From Aradus depressus (Eukaryota > Arthropoda > Insecta > Hemiptera > Aradidae): a stretch of DNA of 64,000 nucleotides. The notes under the pieces were generated by a model. The model did no database searches. It was not told the origin of the DNA and worked only from the letters and a program-made list of their open reading frames with translations. Within the stretch, counting starts at the first letter, position 1. The number at the start of each line of letters is the position of its first letter. Below, piece by piece: positions 52,264-61,508 of this stretch. The stretch is taken from the NCBI GenBank assembly GCA_963662175.1, contig OY759215.1, positions 11,211,079 to 11,275,078 on the forward strand, written 5' to 3'. A program made the translations under genes and the position numbers.

Positions 52264-55200
52264 ATGGAGGATATTGTTTTATCTGAAATGGAAGACGAGA
52301 TGGAAAATGTAAAAATTTATAATGAATTCGTTAAGTTAAAAAACGAAAACATTTTTTATTTGAAAAATAGTATAAATATAAGTAGTATAAGTTTAGTTAT
52401 TAACACGTATTATTACAAGTTTTTGCATATTTTATCTAATTTAATAGGTATTTATAAAAAAATTAATATATCTTTAAAAGTAAATTGTGAATATAAAAAT
52501 ATTAATGATAATATTATGTATAATATTACATATCCTATTAAGAAATCTATTCAAAAAATAGAAGATATAGATGTTACATTACAAAATATCAAGTCTACCT
52601 TACATTTTTTTGATTTAAAAAATCGTATGCAGGATTATGTATTTCAAAAAGTTAACAATATTTTATTAATTGTTTCACCTAATGTTGATATTAATACATT
52701 GGATTTAACTGATGACAGTGATTATAGTGATGTTGATGATGAGAGTGATAATGACGAATCTATTATTGTACAAAATGCTAATTTAAAAAAAAAGAAGGAT
52801 AGGCTTCAATTTTGTAATATAAATAATAAATTTATAGAAATTGAAAATGCATTTAAATGCAATTTACAAACTTTTTATGTGAAAAATACCGATTCAAGTT
52901 TTAAAGATATTCAACTTTTATTATTATATTATAAAAATGAAATGAAGCATATATTAGAAAATGCTTTGAGAAAACATGGGTCAATTAAGTTCAATTTATT
53001 ACTTGAGGCAACATATTTTAAACCTGTAATAAATGAATATCAAAATAGATCATTTAAAACAAATAATTCTATATTATATAAAGAAACAAATATAAATAAT
53101 TTATTATTAAAATGTTTTGAAAAATTGAAAAATGAGGAGGCTAATTATGAAGGGCAAAAAAGTGGGTGGTCATTATTCCATATCGATGGTATAATGATAC
53201 GAATTAATAAATTTACCCCATTAAGAGGTTCATCTTATTTAAAACTTCCAAAAAAATTAGCTAGCAAAAAAGCTATTATAAATCCTAAAAATAATGATAT
53301 ATATTGCTTCAAATGGGCAATATTAAGTCGGTATGTAAACGGCCCTCATAGGGAAAGGGTAAATCACAGATATTTTGCACTAGAATCAAAATTCAATTTT
53401 AGCGGTATTAATTTCCCAGCTCCGATACAACAAATATCGAAATTTGAAAAAAATAATAAGGTATCCATAAATATTTATGCCTATAATGACAATATGAATA
53501 TTTATCCTTTAAAAGTTACAACAAAAGAGATGAAGAATCATTTTGACTTACTTCTTATCACCAATAATGAAATATTTCATTATGCATACATCACATCTTT
53601 ATCAAAAATAGTAAGATCTCAAATTACATGTAATACTAGGAAAATACATATTTGTAAAAGATGTTTAATATTTTTCCATTCGAAACAACGGTTAAACAGC
53701 CATAAAAAAGAATGCTGCGAACATAAGCCTGTTCGGGTGATAATGCCTGATTCGTTTAATAACGAAATTAATAAAGAATATTTACCTATATTGAAATTTA
53801 AAAATTATCATTACCAATATAGATTACCAATAGTAATATATGCCGATTTTGAGAGCATCTTAAAACCTTATAGTACATGTTTACCTTCTGAAACAATATC
53901 ATTTACAGAATCTAAACAATTACATGAACCAATGAGTTTTTGCATATATTTTGTTATTGATGAAAGCGTGCCAGAACTTATTCGATCTAAATTACCTAAT
54001 GAACCATATTTGTATCGAGGGCTTGACGCATCCAAGCATTTCATAAGATATATTGTTAAAATGTGTAACTATATAGGCCAATTATGTAGTATAAATGTTA
54101 AATTAATTATGTCCAATGAAGATACGCATAGGTTTGAAAACAGTTTGAAATGCGAAATGTGCCAAAGAAATTTTAGTGATATTTGGTCGCCGGTTAAAGA
54201 CCATGACCATTTAACAGGCCAATACCGTTCTGCATTATGTTCATCTTGCAATCTTAAACGAAAAAAACAGACTTATATTCCAGTAATTATTCACGGCTTT
54301 TCTAATTATGACAGTCATTTCATTGTCAGAGAATTAGGATATGATATAGAAAATATTCGTGTAATTCCTAATACTAGAGAAAAATATATAACAATTTCAA
54401 AATCACTTAACGATGAAATGCAAATACGGTTTATTGATAGTTATCGTTTTATGCCTAGAAGTTTAAATGAATTAGCACAAAATTGCACTAAAGACCAATT
54501 CTATCATTTACAAAAAGTATTTTCGCATAATGATTTTCCTATTATTACACGTAAAGGTATCTATCCTTATGAGTATACAGATAATTGGGATAAATTAAAG
54601 GAAACACAATTACCTCCTAAAGAATGTTTTTATAGTTCTCTTACAGATGATCATATATCTGATGAAGATTATGATTATGCTAAAACCATTTGGAGCCATT
54701 TTAATATACAAAATCTTGGAGAATATTCTGATTTATATTTAAAAATTGACGTCATGCTTTTATGCGATATATACGAGAATTTTAGGCAATTGTGTATAGA
54801 TAATTATGGCTTAGATTGTGCCCATTATTTTAGTATTCCGGGATATACATTCGATGCAATGTTAAAATTTACAGGTGTTGAATTGGAACTTTTAACAGAT
54901 TATTCAATGTATCTATTCTTAGAACGTGGTATAAGAGGGGGGATATCAATTTGTAATAAAAGATATAGTGTTGCGAATAATCCATACCTTGGCCACTTAT
55001 ATGACTCTAATAAACCAACATCTTATTTGATGTATTTAGATGCAAATAATTTATATGGATGGGCATTGTCACAGTATATGCCAATATCCAATTTTAAATG
55101 GAGAACCAATTTAAATCTTAATATTTTGGAACTCCCTGATGATTCTGATATTGGGTATATCTTAGAAGTGGATATAAAATATCCTGAGAAATTACATGAT

Positions 55201-56286
55201 GAACACAATGATTTTCCTTTTTTACCTATAAATGAATGTCCCCAAGGTTCTAAATTAAAGAAATTATTGTTAACATTAAAAGATAAAAAAAAATATGTCG
55301 TTCATTATCGAAATTTAAAACAAGCAATGCAAAATGGGCTTATTTTAACTAAAATTCATAGGATTTTACAATTTAATCAATCACCTTTTCTAAAGCCATA
55401 TATAGACTTTAATACTCAGAAACGAAAAGAAGCAGAAAATGATTTTGAAAAAGAACTATATAAAAATGTTATTAATTCCATGTTTGGAAAAACCATGGAA
55501 AATATACGCAAGCGAATTAACTATGAATTAAGTAGTAATCCAAAGCGAGTGCAAAAACTAATTAATAAACCCACATTTCTTGATAGGGTAATATACAATG
55601 AATTTTTATGTGCTATAGAACTGCAGCAGGAATCTATATTTTTTAATAAACCTATTTATATCGGGTTCAGTGTACTTGAGCTAAGTAAAACATTAATGTA
55701 TGATTTCCACTATAATATTATTAAAAAAATGTATAAAAATAATGTCACCATAATGTATATGGATACAGATGCATTATTTTATGAAATTATATATCCCGAA
55801 AAAAGCGGTGATTTTTATAAAGATTTAATGAGCGATCCTGTGTTTATGAATCATTTTGACACTTCAGATTATCCTCCTTCTCACCCATGTTATTCTATAG
55901 TTAATAAAAAAATATATGGAAAATTTAAAGATGAATGCGCAAGTATTCCAATTTTAAAATATGTTGGCCTTAGATCAAAATTGTATACTTTTATTAAATT
56001 TATAAATGAATGTGTATCTAGTGATAAGCTTCCAACTATTATGAAAGTTAAAGGCATTAAGAAATCTGTTGTTAAAAAATCAATTACTTTTGATGATTTT
56101 CTAAAATGTTTGAATAATCAACATTTAAAATTAAGAAGAGTTATGAATGTAATACGTTCCCAAAAACATATACTTCAAACACTCTCTGTAAATAAAATAG
56201 CTCTAGATTTTAATGATGATAAGCATTATATATGTGAAAACGGAATTGACACCTTAGCCTATGGGCATTATAAAATTCCAAAATAA
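52264..56286 (+). CDS. polB: Protein-primed family B DNA polymerase
   Basis: 1340 aa from the first ATG (52264). It copies the element's linear genome using a protein primer. Order: an N-terminal region of about 500 residues with an acidic patch ('LTDDSDYSDVDDESDND'); 'LPKKLASKKAI' and 'YCFKWAIL' segments common in arthropod Maverick polymerases; a zinc finger near 461-480 (ICKRC...H...C); ExoI YADFES (about 527); an inserted HNH-like zinc element near 629-665 (CEMC...DHDHLTGQYR...CSSCN); ExoII GFSNYDSHF (about 678); PolA YLDANNLYGWAL (about 921); PolB NVINSMFGKTM (about 1067); PolC MYMDTDALF (about 1162). The C-terminus 'NGIDTLAYGHY' is typical of the family. Catalytic Asp residues of A and C motifs are intact. 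Much longer than phage pPolBs (about 570 aa), as usual for Mavericks. Confidence 0.96.
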   Translation: MEDIVLSEMEDEMENVKIYNEFVKLKNENIFYLKNSINISSISLVINTYYYKFLHILSNLIGIYKKINISLKVNCEYKNINDNIMYNITYPIKKSIQKIEDIDVTLQNIKSTLHFFDLKNRMQDYVFQKVNNILLIVSPNVDINTLDLTDDSDYSDVDDESDNDESIIVQNANLKKKKDRLQFCNINNKFIEIENAFKCNLQTFYVKNTDSSFKDIQLLLLYYKNEMKHILENALRKHGSIKFNLLLEATYFKPVINEYQNRSFKTNNSILYKETNINNLLLKCFEKLKNEEANYEGQKSGWSLFHIDGIMIRINKFTPLRGSSYLKLPKKLASKKAIINPKNNDIYCFKWAILSRYVNGPHRERVNHRYFALESKFNFSGINFPAPIQQISKFEKNNKVSINIYAYNDNMNIYPLKVTTKEMKNHFDLLLITNNEIFHYAYITSLSKIVRSQITCNTRKIHICKRCLIFFHSKQRLNSHKKECCEHKPVRVIMPDSFNNEINKEYLPILKFKNYHYQYRLPIVIYADFESILKPYSTCLPSETISFTESKQLHEPMSFCIYFVIDESVPELIRSKLPNEPYLYRGLDASKHFIRYIVKMCNYIGQLCSINVKLIMSNEDTHRFENSLKCEMCQRNFSDIWSPVKDHDHLTGQYRSALCSSCNLKRKKQTYIPVIIHGFSNYDSHFIVRELGYDIENIRVIPNTREKYITISKSLNDEMQIRFIDSYRFMPRSLNELAQNCTKDQFYHLQKVFSHNDFPIITRKGIYPYEYTDNWDKLKETQLPPKECFYSSLTDDHISDEDYDYAKTIWSHFNIQNLGEYSDLYLKIDVMLLCDIYENFRQLCIDNYGLDCAHYFSIPGYTFDAMLKFTGVELELLTDYSMYLFLERGIRGGISICNKRYSVANNPYLGHLYDSNKPTSYLMYLDANNLYGWALSQYMPISNFKWRTNLNLNILELPDDSDIGYILEVDIKYPEKLHDEHNDFPFLPINECPQGSKLKKLLLTLKDKKKYVVHYRNLKQAMQNGLILTKIHRILQFNQSPFLKPYIDFNTQKRKEAENDFEKELYKNVINSMFGKTMENIRKRINYELSSNPKRVQKLINKPTFLDRVIYNEFLCAIELQQESIFFNKPIYIGFSVLELSKTLMYDFHYNIIKKMYKNNVTIMYMDTDALFYEIIYPEKSGDFYKDLMSDPVFMNHFDTSDYPPSHPCYSIVNKKIYGKFKDECASIPILKYVGLRSKLYTFIKFINECVSSDKLPTIMKVKGIKKSVVKKSITFDDFLKCLNNQHLKLRRVMNVIRSQKHILQTLSVNKIALDFNDDKHYICENGIDTLAYGHYKIPK

Positions 56287-56345
56287 AATTATTATATACT
56301 ATCTGTCGCTTTTTCCACAAGTTGAATAAACAATGTAAACATTTT
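56282..56345 (+). terminator. Polyadenylation signals of the polymerase gene
   Basis: AATAAA at 56282-56287 overlaps the TAA stop, and a second AATAAA at 56325-56330 is followed by T/GT-rich sequence. On the other strand, AATAAA copies at 56515-56520 and 56568-56573 could end the convergent capsid transcripts. The 394-bp gap between the two gene sets holds nothing else. Confidence 0.5.
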
Positions 56346-56680
56346 GTTAATCTGTGTTTTTCTATTCCTTATTCCTTTTATTTTTTAATGAAAATATATA
56401 TATTTGAAGAGTGTGTGTTGTTTATTACCTATTTTTCTTTATTTTTATAATTAAATAGTATGAAGCAGTACAGGTGGTGCAAATGAAATAAAAACAAAAG
56501 TTGCTTTTTAGGTTTTTATTGGTAATAAAAGTTACAGAAAGCAAAAGAGAAATAATACAAAAAATATTTTATTCATATAAGATTACACAAGAGTTACAAA
56601 AAATAGTAAAAAAGTATTAATGTATATATTTTGTAAATTTTTAAAAACATAAATATAAACGCATTAAAAAGCCAATTCAT

Positions 56681-57889
56681 TTATATAATTTTTTTTATCA
56701 TGCCGGATAAAGCTGTATACTCTACAATAGCATCATGAATTATCAGGCAGTAAACTACTGTGTTTGTTGGAATGTTAGATTTTAATTCGAAATCTATGCG
56801 GCAGTCTACACTTCCCGTCTTTAACGTTTCATCCTGTTTACTACAATCAATTACAATTAGCGGTGCCTTAGTTTTAAAAATATCCAAATTCAGAATAGGT
56901 TCACTCTCAGTTCCGTTAAACATTTCTTGCATATCCGAATACATTTTATACATTATTGTACTATTCCCATTTAAATTATCATAGGGGTAATATTTTGAAT
57001 TCAAATATAATTTGGCATTTCTGAGAGCACAAAAATCAAACTGGCTCATATTTTTATGCTTTGAATTTTTTCGTTCGGTCTGAAATCCTATTATTGCATA
57101 GCGAGGCTTCTCCAGCCTCTGGCTTGTTCTTAGTGTCCATTGGTAAGTATCAGTATCCTTCCAGGTATGTAATTCATACAACTGCCATTTTCGAAAAGGA
57201 ATTTGTATAGATTCATCACGGTTAACAGTTTTCAGCAAATTTATTCGAACAATATCAGTGACATCAATGTGTTGCATCTTCCAATTCAATACATTTATAG
57301 CGAGATCATAGTCTTGTATTAATTGAGGTACTTCTACAGTATTATCATTAGTAGACGAACGTAACAAAATAAGTTCCTGCTTCATATTCAATAATATACG
57401 ATTATAATCCTCAAAAAAACCCATGAGCATTTTTAGAGGTATAATAAAAGAAAAGGAACCATCATTAGAGAGAAATATCGTTGTCAAGTCTTCATGCCAG
57501 CCCATCATGGGTAATTTCATCATTTGACTCTTCTTGTATGTAACTAAATTTTTTAATAAAGATGTAATGCCAGGGTTTTTTACATTGTCCACGGTTTCTC
57601 CATTTATTTCATAACGTATTTCTTCAAACAAGAATGCTATTGCATTTGTTATTAGTTTTAATGTAGCATCATATTTCTTATCTTTTCCCAGTAGCCTACC
57701 TTCGATGAATATATAACTCGTATGCGGTAGCGTATACTTATCCTGTTGTTGAATTGGTATTCTTATTTCATCGTTATTTTTGAATGTACTTGATGCTAAT
57801 GCAGGATATGTGTGATATTCCGCTCCTGTGATAACTTCTTCAAATGTTGCTTTGTCCTTTACTTGCAATACATTGGGAAAGACGCTCAT
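56681..57889 (-). CDS. Candidate major capsid protein (double jelly-roll)
   Basis: 402 aa from ATG at 57889. Beta-rich and without signal peptide or zinc motif. The N-terminus 'TYPALASSTFKNNDEIRIPI' followed by 'LPHTSYIFIEGRLL' has the style of the first strands of a jelly-roll capsid protein, and 'FDFCALRNAKLYLNSKYYPY' is shared, as far as I recall, with hexon-like proteins of insect Mavericks. It is the last and largest gene of the virion cluster, next to the minor capsid candidate, which supports the assignment. Many Polinton major capsid proteins are longer. Its ATG overlaps the stop of the upstream 59-aa gene (ATGA), suggesting coupled expression. A structure prediction would be decisive. 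Confidence 0.65.
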   Translation of the reverse strand: MSVFPNVLQVKDKATFEEVITGAEYHTYPALASSTFKNNDEIRIPIQQQDKYTLPHTSYIFIEGRLLGKDKKYDATLKLITNAIAFLFEEIRYEINGETVDNVKNPGITSLLKNLVTYKKSQMMKLPMMGWHEDLTTIFLSNDGSFSFIIPLKMLMGFFEDYNRILLNMKQELILLRSSTNDNTVEVPQLIQDYDLAINVLNWKMQHIDVTDIVRINLLKTVNRDESIQIPFRKWQLYELHTWKDTDTYQWTLRTSQRLEKPRYAIIGFQTERKNSKHKNMSQFDFCALRNAKLYLNSKYYPYDNLNGNSTIMYKMYSDMQEMFNGTESEPILNLDIFKTKAPLIVIDCSKQDETLKTGSVDCRIDFELKSNIPTNTVVYCLIIHDAIVEYTALSGMIKKII

Positions 57890-58065
57890 GATTGTGCCGT
57901 GGATACAATGTATCCTAAAGAGTGTAGAAACTGCCGATTCTTAGGGGTTAAATATTTCTGCTGATGATTCCTTTGATCAGGATGCAGTAATCTTGATTCC
58001 GCAAAGTTTTGAGTATTAATGACCGTTTGTCCTAATGCTTTTTGGCTTTTAAAAACTAACCCCAT
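57886..58065 (-). CDS. Small conserved-looking protein, 59 aa, between the capsid genes
   Basis: Too short for usual gene calling. It starts at ATG 58065, 15 bp after the minor capsid stop, and ends TGA at 57886-57888 overlapping the major capsid ATG in ATGA. The peptide begins MGLVFKSQKALGQTV and ends 'LTPKNRQFLHSLGYIV' plus STAQS. The 'LTPKNRxFLxSLG' signature recalls small proteins next to Maverick capsid genes in other arthropods (from memory, unverified). It fills the entire gap between two capsid genes, overlaps as viral genes do, and has no stop. Function unknown; a capsid cement or scaffold role is a guess. Confidence 0.7.
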   Translation of the reverse strand: MGLVFKSQKALGQTVINTQNFAESRLLHPDQRNHQQKYLTPKNRQFLHSLGYIVSTAQS

Positions 58066-58080
58066 CCCTTCTTTTCTGCC

Positions 58081-58821
58081 CTAAATGCGCTTCAATTGTA
58101 AATAAATCAGCGAGTATTCGTTCTGGAAATCGATTAATTTCCCGTTTTGATTTTCAATTCTTAATTCTATTTTTTCATTTTTTGTTGTATTCAGTGGATA
58201 AAAAACAATATTCTTAGGTATTTCTATTATTTTGTAACCACTGCCAACGTTCGGAGTGAACTGATGAATAATATGATCTTCAATACCGTTTTTATAGGAA
58301 CCTCGAGCAATGTTACATACGAACCGTATAACGTTCACAGAAGTAATATTTATATTGTTTTCAGAGACGTGCCATTTATTAGGTTTCAATAGGACATTTT
58401 TGAAGCCTAATAGGGGGGCAATAGTATTCAATTTCTTAAAATCTATCCATTTATTAGATAAAATTTCGCATTTTGCTGTTGTCTTATCAACACGAATACG
58501 TAGCTGAACATCATCTACTAAATTACTACTTGTTAAATATCTTTCAATTTCATTGTTTAGCCTTGATTCGATGTCACTAATTTCATACGCCCCTGTAGGA
58601 AGTTTAACTGCATGCGCCCGAATTTTACCAACATTTTCTTCAGGATTTTCATCATAAAAGTATAATTTATTATTTTTCCCTTCCACCACATTGGGAATTG
58701 TATTGTACCCGAAGAAATTGACAAATCCTACATACCAACCTCCTTCACTTAAATCTATTGGTTCATCAAAATAACTAGTGAGGAAAGAGGTACGCCCATC
58801 TAGAAAAAATCCAAAGGACAT
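58081..58821 (-). CDS. Candidate minor capsid protein (penton-like jelly-roll)
   Basis: 246 aa from ATG at 58821. Length fits the single jelly-roll minor capsid (penton) protein of Polintons, usually about 250 aa. The start 'MSFGFFLDGRTSFLTSYF' and 'DLSEGGWYVGFVNFFGYNTI' are typical of the group. The rest is beta-rich with the 'LPTGAYEISDIESRLNNEI' segment also familiar from this family, including 'GFKNVLLKPNKWHVSENNI'. It lies between the protease and the major capsid candidate as expected. It would form the capsid vertices. Assignment rests on pattern memory and position. Confidence 0.75.
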   Translation of the reverse strand: MSFGFFLDGRTSFLTSYFDEPIDLSEGGWYVGFVNFFGYNTIPNVVEGKNNKLYFYDENPEENVGKIRAHAVKLPTGAYEISDIESRLNNEIERYLTSSNLVDDVQLRIRVDKTTAKCEILSNKWIDFKKLNTIAPLLGFKNVLLKPNKWHVSENNINITSVNVIRFVCNIARGSYKNGIEDHIIHQFTPNVGSGYKIIEIPKNIVFYPLNTTKNEKIELRIENQNGKLIDFQNEYSLIYLQLKRI

Positions 58822-58845
58822 TGTTACTCTAACACTTAACTTCAG

Positions 58846-59214
58846 CTAATGACTGAATGACCAAAGAAATTGCAAACATAAATGCCCGCAATTTGACGTA
58901 TTTGGTTTTTGATAACGCTTATGATTGTAATAGATTTCAGCATGAGGCCCTAAAAACTTTATTAACTCCAAAGGAGGCCTAAGATTTCCAAAACTATCAA
59001 AATATTGTATTTTGTTCTCAAGTTTAAAATAACACACCCAATGTGTGCCAGGACCATTTGTGCCATCTAAATTAATTATAGCAGACTCTAATTTTTTAGC
59101 AGTTTTTGGTAACGCGTCCCTCATAAACACCCCCCTAAAATGTTTAATACCCAATTTTTTGGCGTATAGCATTAAATCAAAATTACTTAAAGCTCGTTGT
59201 GGAATACTCTCCAT
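58846..59214 (-). CDS. Adenain-type cysteine protease
   Basis: 122 aa from ATG at 59214. It is expected to cleave capsid and core precursors during virion maturation. The catalytic set of the adenovirus protease family is visible: His58 in GTHWVCYF, Asp73 in YFDSFG, Gln102 as possible oxyanion residue, and Cys109 in SNCGHLCLQFL. It is shorter than adenovirus protease (about 200 aa) and ends just after the nucleophile helix, as in many Maverick proteases. The start codon overlaps the stop of the upstream phospholipase-like gene (TAATG), so translation of the two may be coupled. The minor capsid gene follows after 24 bp. Confidence 0.93.
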   Translation of the reverse strand: MESIPQRALSNFDLMLYAKKLGIKHFRGVFMRDALPKTAKKLESAIINLDGTNGPGTHWVCYFKLENKIQYFDSFGNLRPPLELIKFLGPHAEIYYNHKRYQKPNTSNCGHLCLQFLWSFSH

Positions 59215-59726
59215 TATTCGGTGTTTTTTTTTACCACAACATCATAAACACCGCGTTTTTTCTTTTTTGCAATGCCGCAAATAAGAGAACCGACCGCAGA
59301 TTGAATACCATTTAAATTACTCCTTATAATTTTTTTCGGCTTCCCCCCCTTTTTTTTACCCCTTTTGGTTTTTAAACCAGATCCAATTTTACTTTTTGCT
59401 TTCATAATGTTGGTAACCACCCAAGCAGCAGATTTTTCGCCTATACTAGAATCAGGTGCTTTAACGCGCTCCCAAGCAGTTTCAGCCAATGTTTTATCTG
59501 CAGCAGCTCTTCTTGCTGATTCTTTAAATTTAGAATAAGCTATGTCATGTTGTTTACAAGCAGCATCTAATTTATTAATTCCGGTGTCCCCCCGCTTCAA
59601 TCTTTTTTCAAGTTTAGTTCCCGGCCCACAAAATTGATATCCTCCAGGAATATGTAATTCTACAGGTAATTTGTCAATAACCCGATTCACAATATCTCCG
59701 AAAATACCACTTCCTCTTCTTTGCAT
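59214..59726 (-). CDS. Phospholipase A2-like virion protein
   Basis: 170 aa from ATG at 59726. It resembles the PLA2 domain of parvovirus VP1, used to breach endosomal membranes at entry, and related Maverick/adintovirus proteins. Visible: the N-terminal 'ELHIPGGYQFCGPGTKL' with the calcium-loop-like FCGPG (32-36), then 'LDAACKQHDIAYSKF' with the His60-Asp61 pair in HDxxY. The second half is basic ('KTKRGKKKGGKPKK') and may bind DNA or act as a nuclear signal. No signal peptide, unlike secreted PLA2. The stop shares bases with the protease ATG. Catalytic activity is plausible but not shown. Confidence 0.88.
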   Translation of the reverse strand: MQRRGSGIFGDIVNRVIDKLPVELHIPGGYQFCGPGTKLEKRLKRGDTGINKLDAACKQHDIAYSKFKESARRAAADKTLAETAWERVKAPDSSIGEKSAAWVVTNIMKAKSKIGSGLKTKRGKKKGGKPKKIIRSNLNGIQSAVGSLICGIAKKKKRGVYDVVVKKNTE

Positions 59727-59795
59727 TTTTTTACTCGACTATTAACTGTAATTAGTAAAAATAATTTGCTATGTTTAAATCTACTTAGTGAATGA

Positions 59796-61061
59796 TTAGT
59801 TTTTCTTTTGTCTCCCTATTATTATACCTGCTTCTTCCAATTCTTCAATAATCGATTGAATTTCATTTCCATGGCCTGTATGTCCAGCTTTCTGCGAGGC
59901 TACCAATACTTGTAAACGTTCACACAATTCATTAACATCATCATAATAAATATAATTCGGCTTTTTATCGGTAACAGTCATCATTCCACTTCCTAACGAC
60001 ATTTCCATATCATTATCACTGCTATAATCATGAATGGGCCGACGATATCGAGACTTAGGTTTTTCTCTTGGTGTTACCTTTTTGTTTGGGAAAAGTTTTG
60101 CTATAATATTAATATATTTATAACCCCTGTTCGTTTTAATTCTTTTCGTAGCTGAATTACCTTGTCTGTGGGCGTTTGTATTTTTTAAAATATCTGCATA
60201 GACCTCAAGGTCGTTATCTGTATATAGGTACTCATTAGGCCGAGATTTAAACAGAAGTTCATATAAGCCAGGAGATCCTTCATATTTAACATTGTTAATA
60301 ATGAAATCGTCCTCTTCTAATTCGATTTGTGAATCTCCAATTATAAATTTATCACCATCGATACGGACCCCATACACTTTATCTACATTGTCCTCCTTAA
60401 TGAGTTCGATGAAATATTTCTTTGATATTTTCCCCTTGAAGTTTTCTTTTATCCATTTAACAGCTTTATTTTTACCTTCGTCCGATTCTAGCTCTAACAT
60501 AGGATAAGACGATTCAAAAACTTCTTCATCTTCGTTATTATCATTGGTACTATCTTCATTTATTGACTCGGCTTCCATGTTATTATCACTCTCTGATTCT
60601 GTGTCCATAGGACTTTCAGGTATGAATGGGGCACGCTTGGATAATATCTCTTCTTCATCAGTAATTTTTCTTTTGTTTGCAGAACGCCGTTGAGCTTTAT
60701 TTGTAAATGTAGGCTGCTTTTTTAACGATTCATTTTCTCTCTTAACTCCTCGACTCAATAGTACTTTACTAGGTTTAGGGTATTCATCATTAAGAATATT
60801 TTCTATTTCCTCTTTACCAGCGGTTCTTTTCTTGGCACTTTCATTCGGTTTTTTCACATAAGAAATAATATTAGTATCTACATCTCTTTTCCTTTTCAGA
60901 GGATTAGACGATGCTTCAATAATTGCAGTTGTAATTGGTTTAAATTTTTTCTCGTACAGCTCCTCCGTTTCCATAACATCGTGTTGGAGGGCACGATGCT
61001 TTTTTTTAATATCTTCACTGATTTTTTTAATTTCCTGAGTGATCTTCTCTTGGTTATTCAT
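59796..61061 (-). CDS. Large basic/acidic Maverick protein, 421 aa
   Basis: The frame extends to 61070 with a TTG, but the first ATG is at 61061 (MNNQEKITQEIKK). Residues 1-30 suggest a coiled coil. Residues 55-140 are basic with NLS-like clusters ('PLKRKRD', 'AQRRSANKRK'). Residues 150-185 are strongly acidic and Ser/Asn-rich. A folded domain follows around 190-330 with 'KVYGVRIDGDKFIIGDS' and 'YEGSPGLYELLFKSRP' and 'LKNTNAHRQG'. I recall this domain as frequent and uncharacterised in arthropod Maverick-associated proteins. Position between the core-like and PLA2-like genes suggests a virion component or scaffold. No catalytic motif seen. Function unknown. Confidence 0.8.
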   Translation of the reverse strand: MNNQEKITQEIKKISEDIKKKHRALQHDVMETEELYEKKFKPITTAIIEASSNPLKRKRDVDTNIISYVKKPNESAKKRTAGKEEIENILNDEYPKPSKVLLSRGVKRENESLKKQPTFTNKAQRRSANKRKITDEEEILSKRAPFIPESPMDTESESDNNMEAESINEDSTNDNNEDEEVFESSYPMLELESDEGKNKAVKWIKENFKGKISKKYFIELIKEDNVDKVYGVRIDGDKFIIGDSQIELEEDDFIINNVKYEGSPGLYELLFKSRPNEYLYTDNDLEVYADILKNTNAHRQGNSATKRIKTNRGYKYINIIAKLFPNKKVTPREKPKSRYRRPIHDYSSDNDMEMSLGSGMMTVTDKKPNYIYYDDVNELCERLQVLVASQKAGHTGHGNEIQSIIEELEEAGIIIGRQKKN

Positions 61062-61103
61062 GACTAGCAAATAAAGAACGCCTGTAATACCTCACTTTAT
61101 TTA

Positions 61104-61415
61104 TTACTTTTTATTATGCTTCCTCCTTCTCCTCTTCTTTGTATTTACATTTATATTTATACCTTTACCACCAAATTGGGTTTCACCATAAGGCCACGGA
61201 TTTAAATAAACACCCTTTCCGTTTTTTTTATTTTTTCTAAAAGCATTGATTAAACTTGAGGTGCCTCCCATAAGGCTCCCTAAAGCAGAAATACCTGCTA
61301 TAATAGGCACTAAAGGTAGAGCACCACCTTTTTTCTTTATTTTTTTAGGATGTTTCAAATTATATATTTTTCTTTTTGATAAAGTGCATTTTTTAGATTT
61401 TTTTCGCTTTGCCAT
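61104..61415 (-). CDS. Small basic core-like protein with a hydrophobic centre
   Basis: 103 aa from ATG at 61415. Both ends are very basic (MAKRKKSKKCTLSKRK; C-terminus KKRRRRKHNKK), around a hydrophobic Gly-rich middle (residues about 32-55, 'ALPLVPIIAGISALGSLMGG'). This layout recalls adenovirus core proteins of the pX/mu type, which condense DNA. LMGG-T matches the adenain cleavage pattern (M/I/L)xGG-x, so the Maverick protease may cut it. The middle could also span or lyse membranes. The gene sits between the ATPase and the 421-aa protein with short gaps. Confidence 0.75.
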   Translation of the reverse strand: MAKRKKSKKCTLSKRKIYNLKHPKKIKKKGGALPLVPIIAGISALGSLMGGTSSLINAFRKNKKNGKGVYLNPWPYGETQFGGKGININVNTKKRRRRKHNKK

Positions 61416-61508
61416 TATTGTTTATTTGCACGCTAACAACTGTCTTTACCTCTCTTTTTAGCTGACCAAATTATACTGATTGATTTTATGCAAAGGTTTT
61501 TCCTTTAT

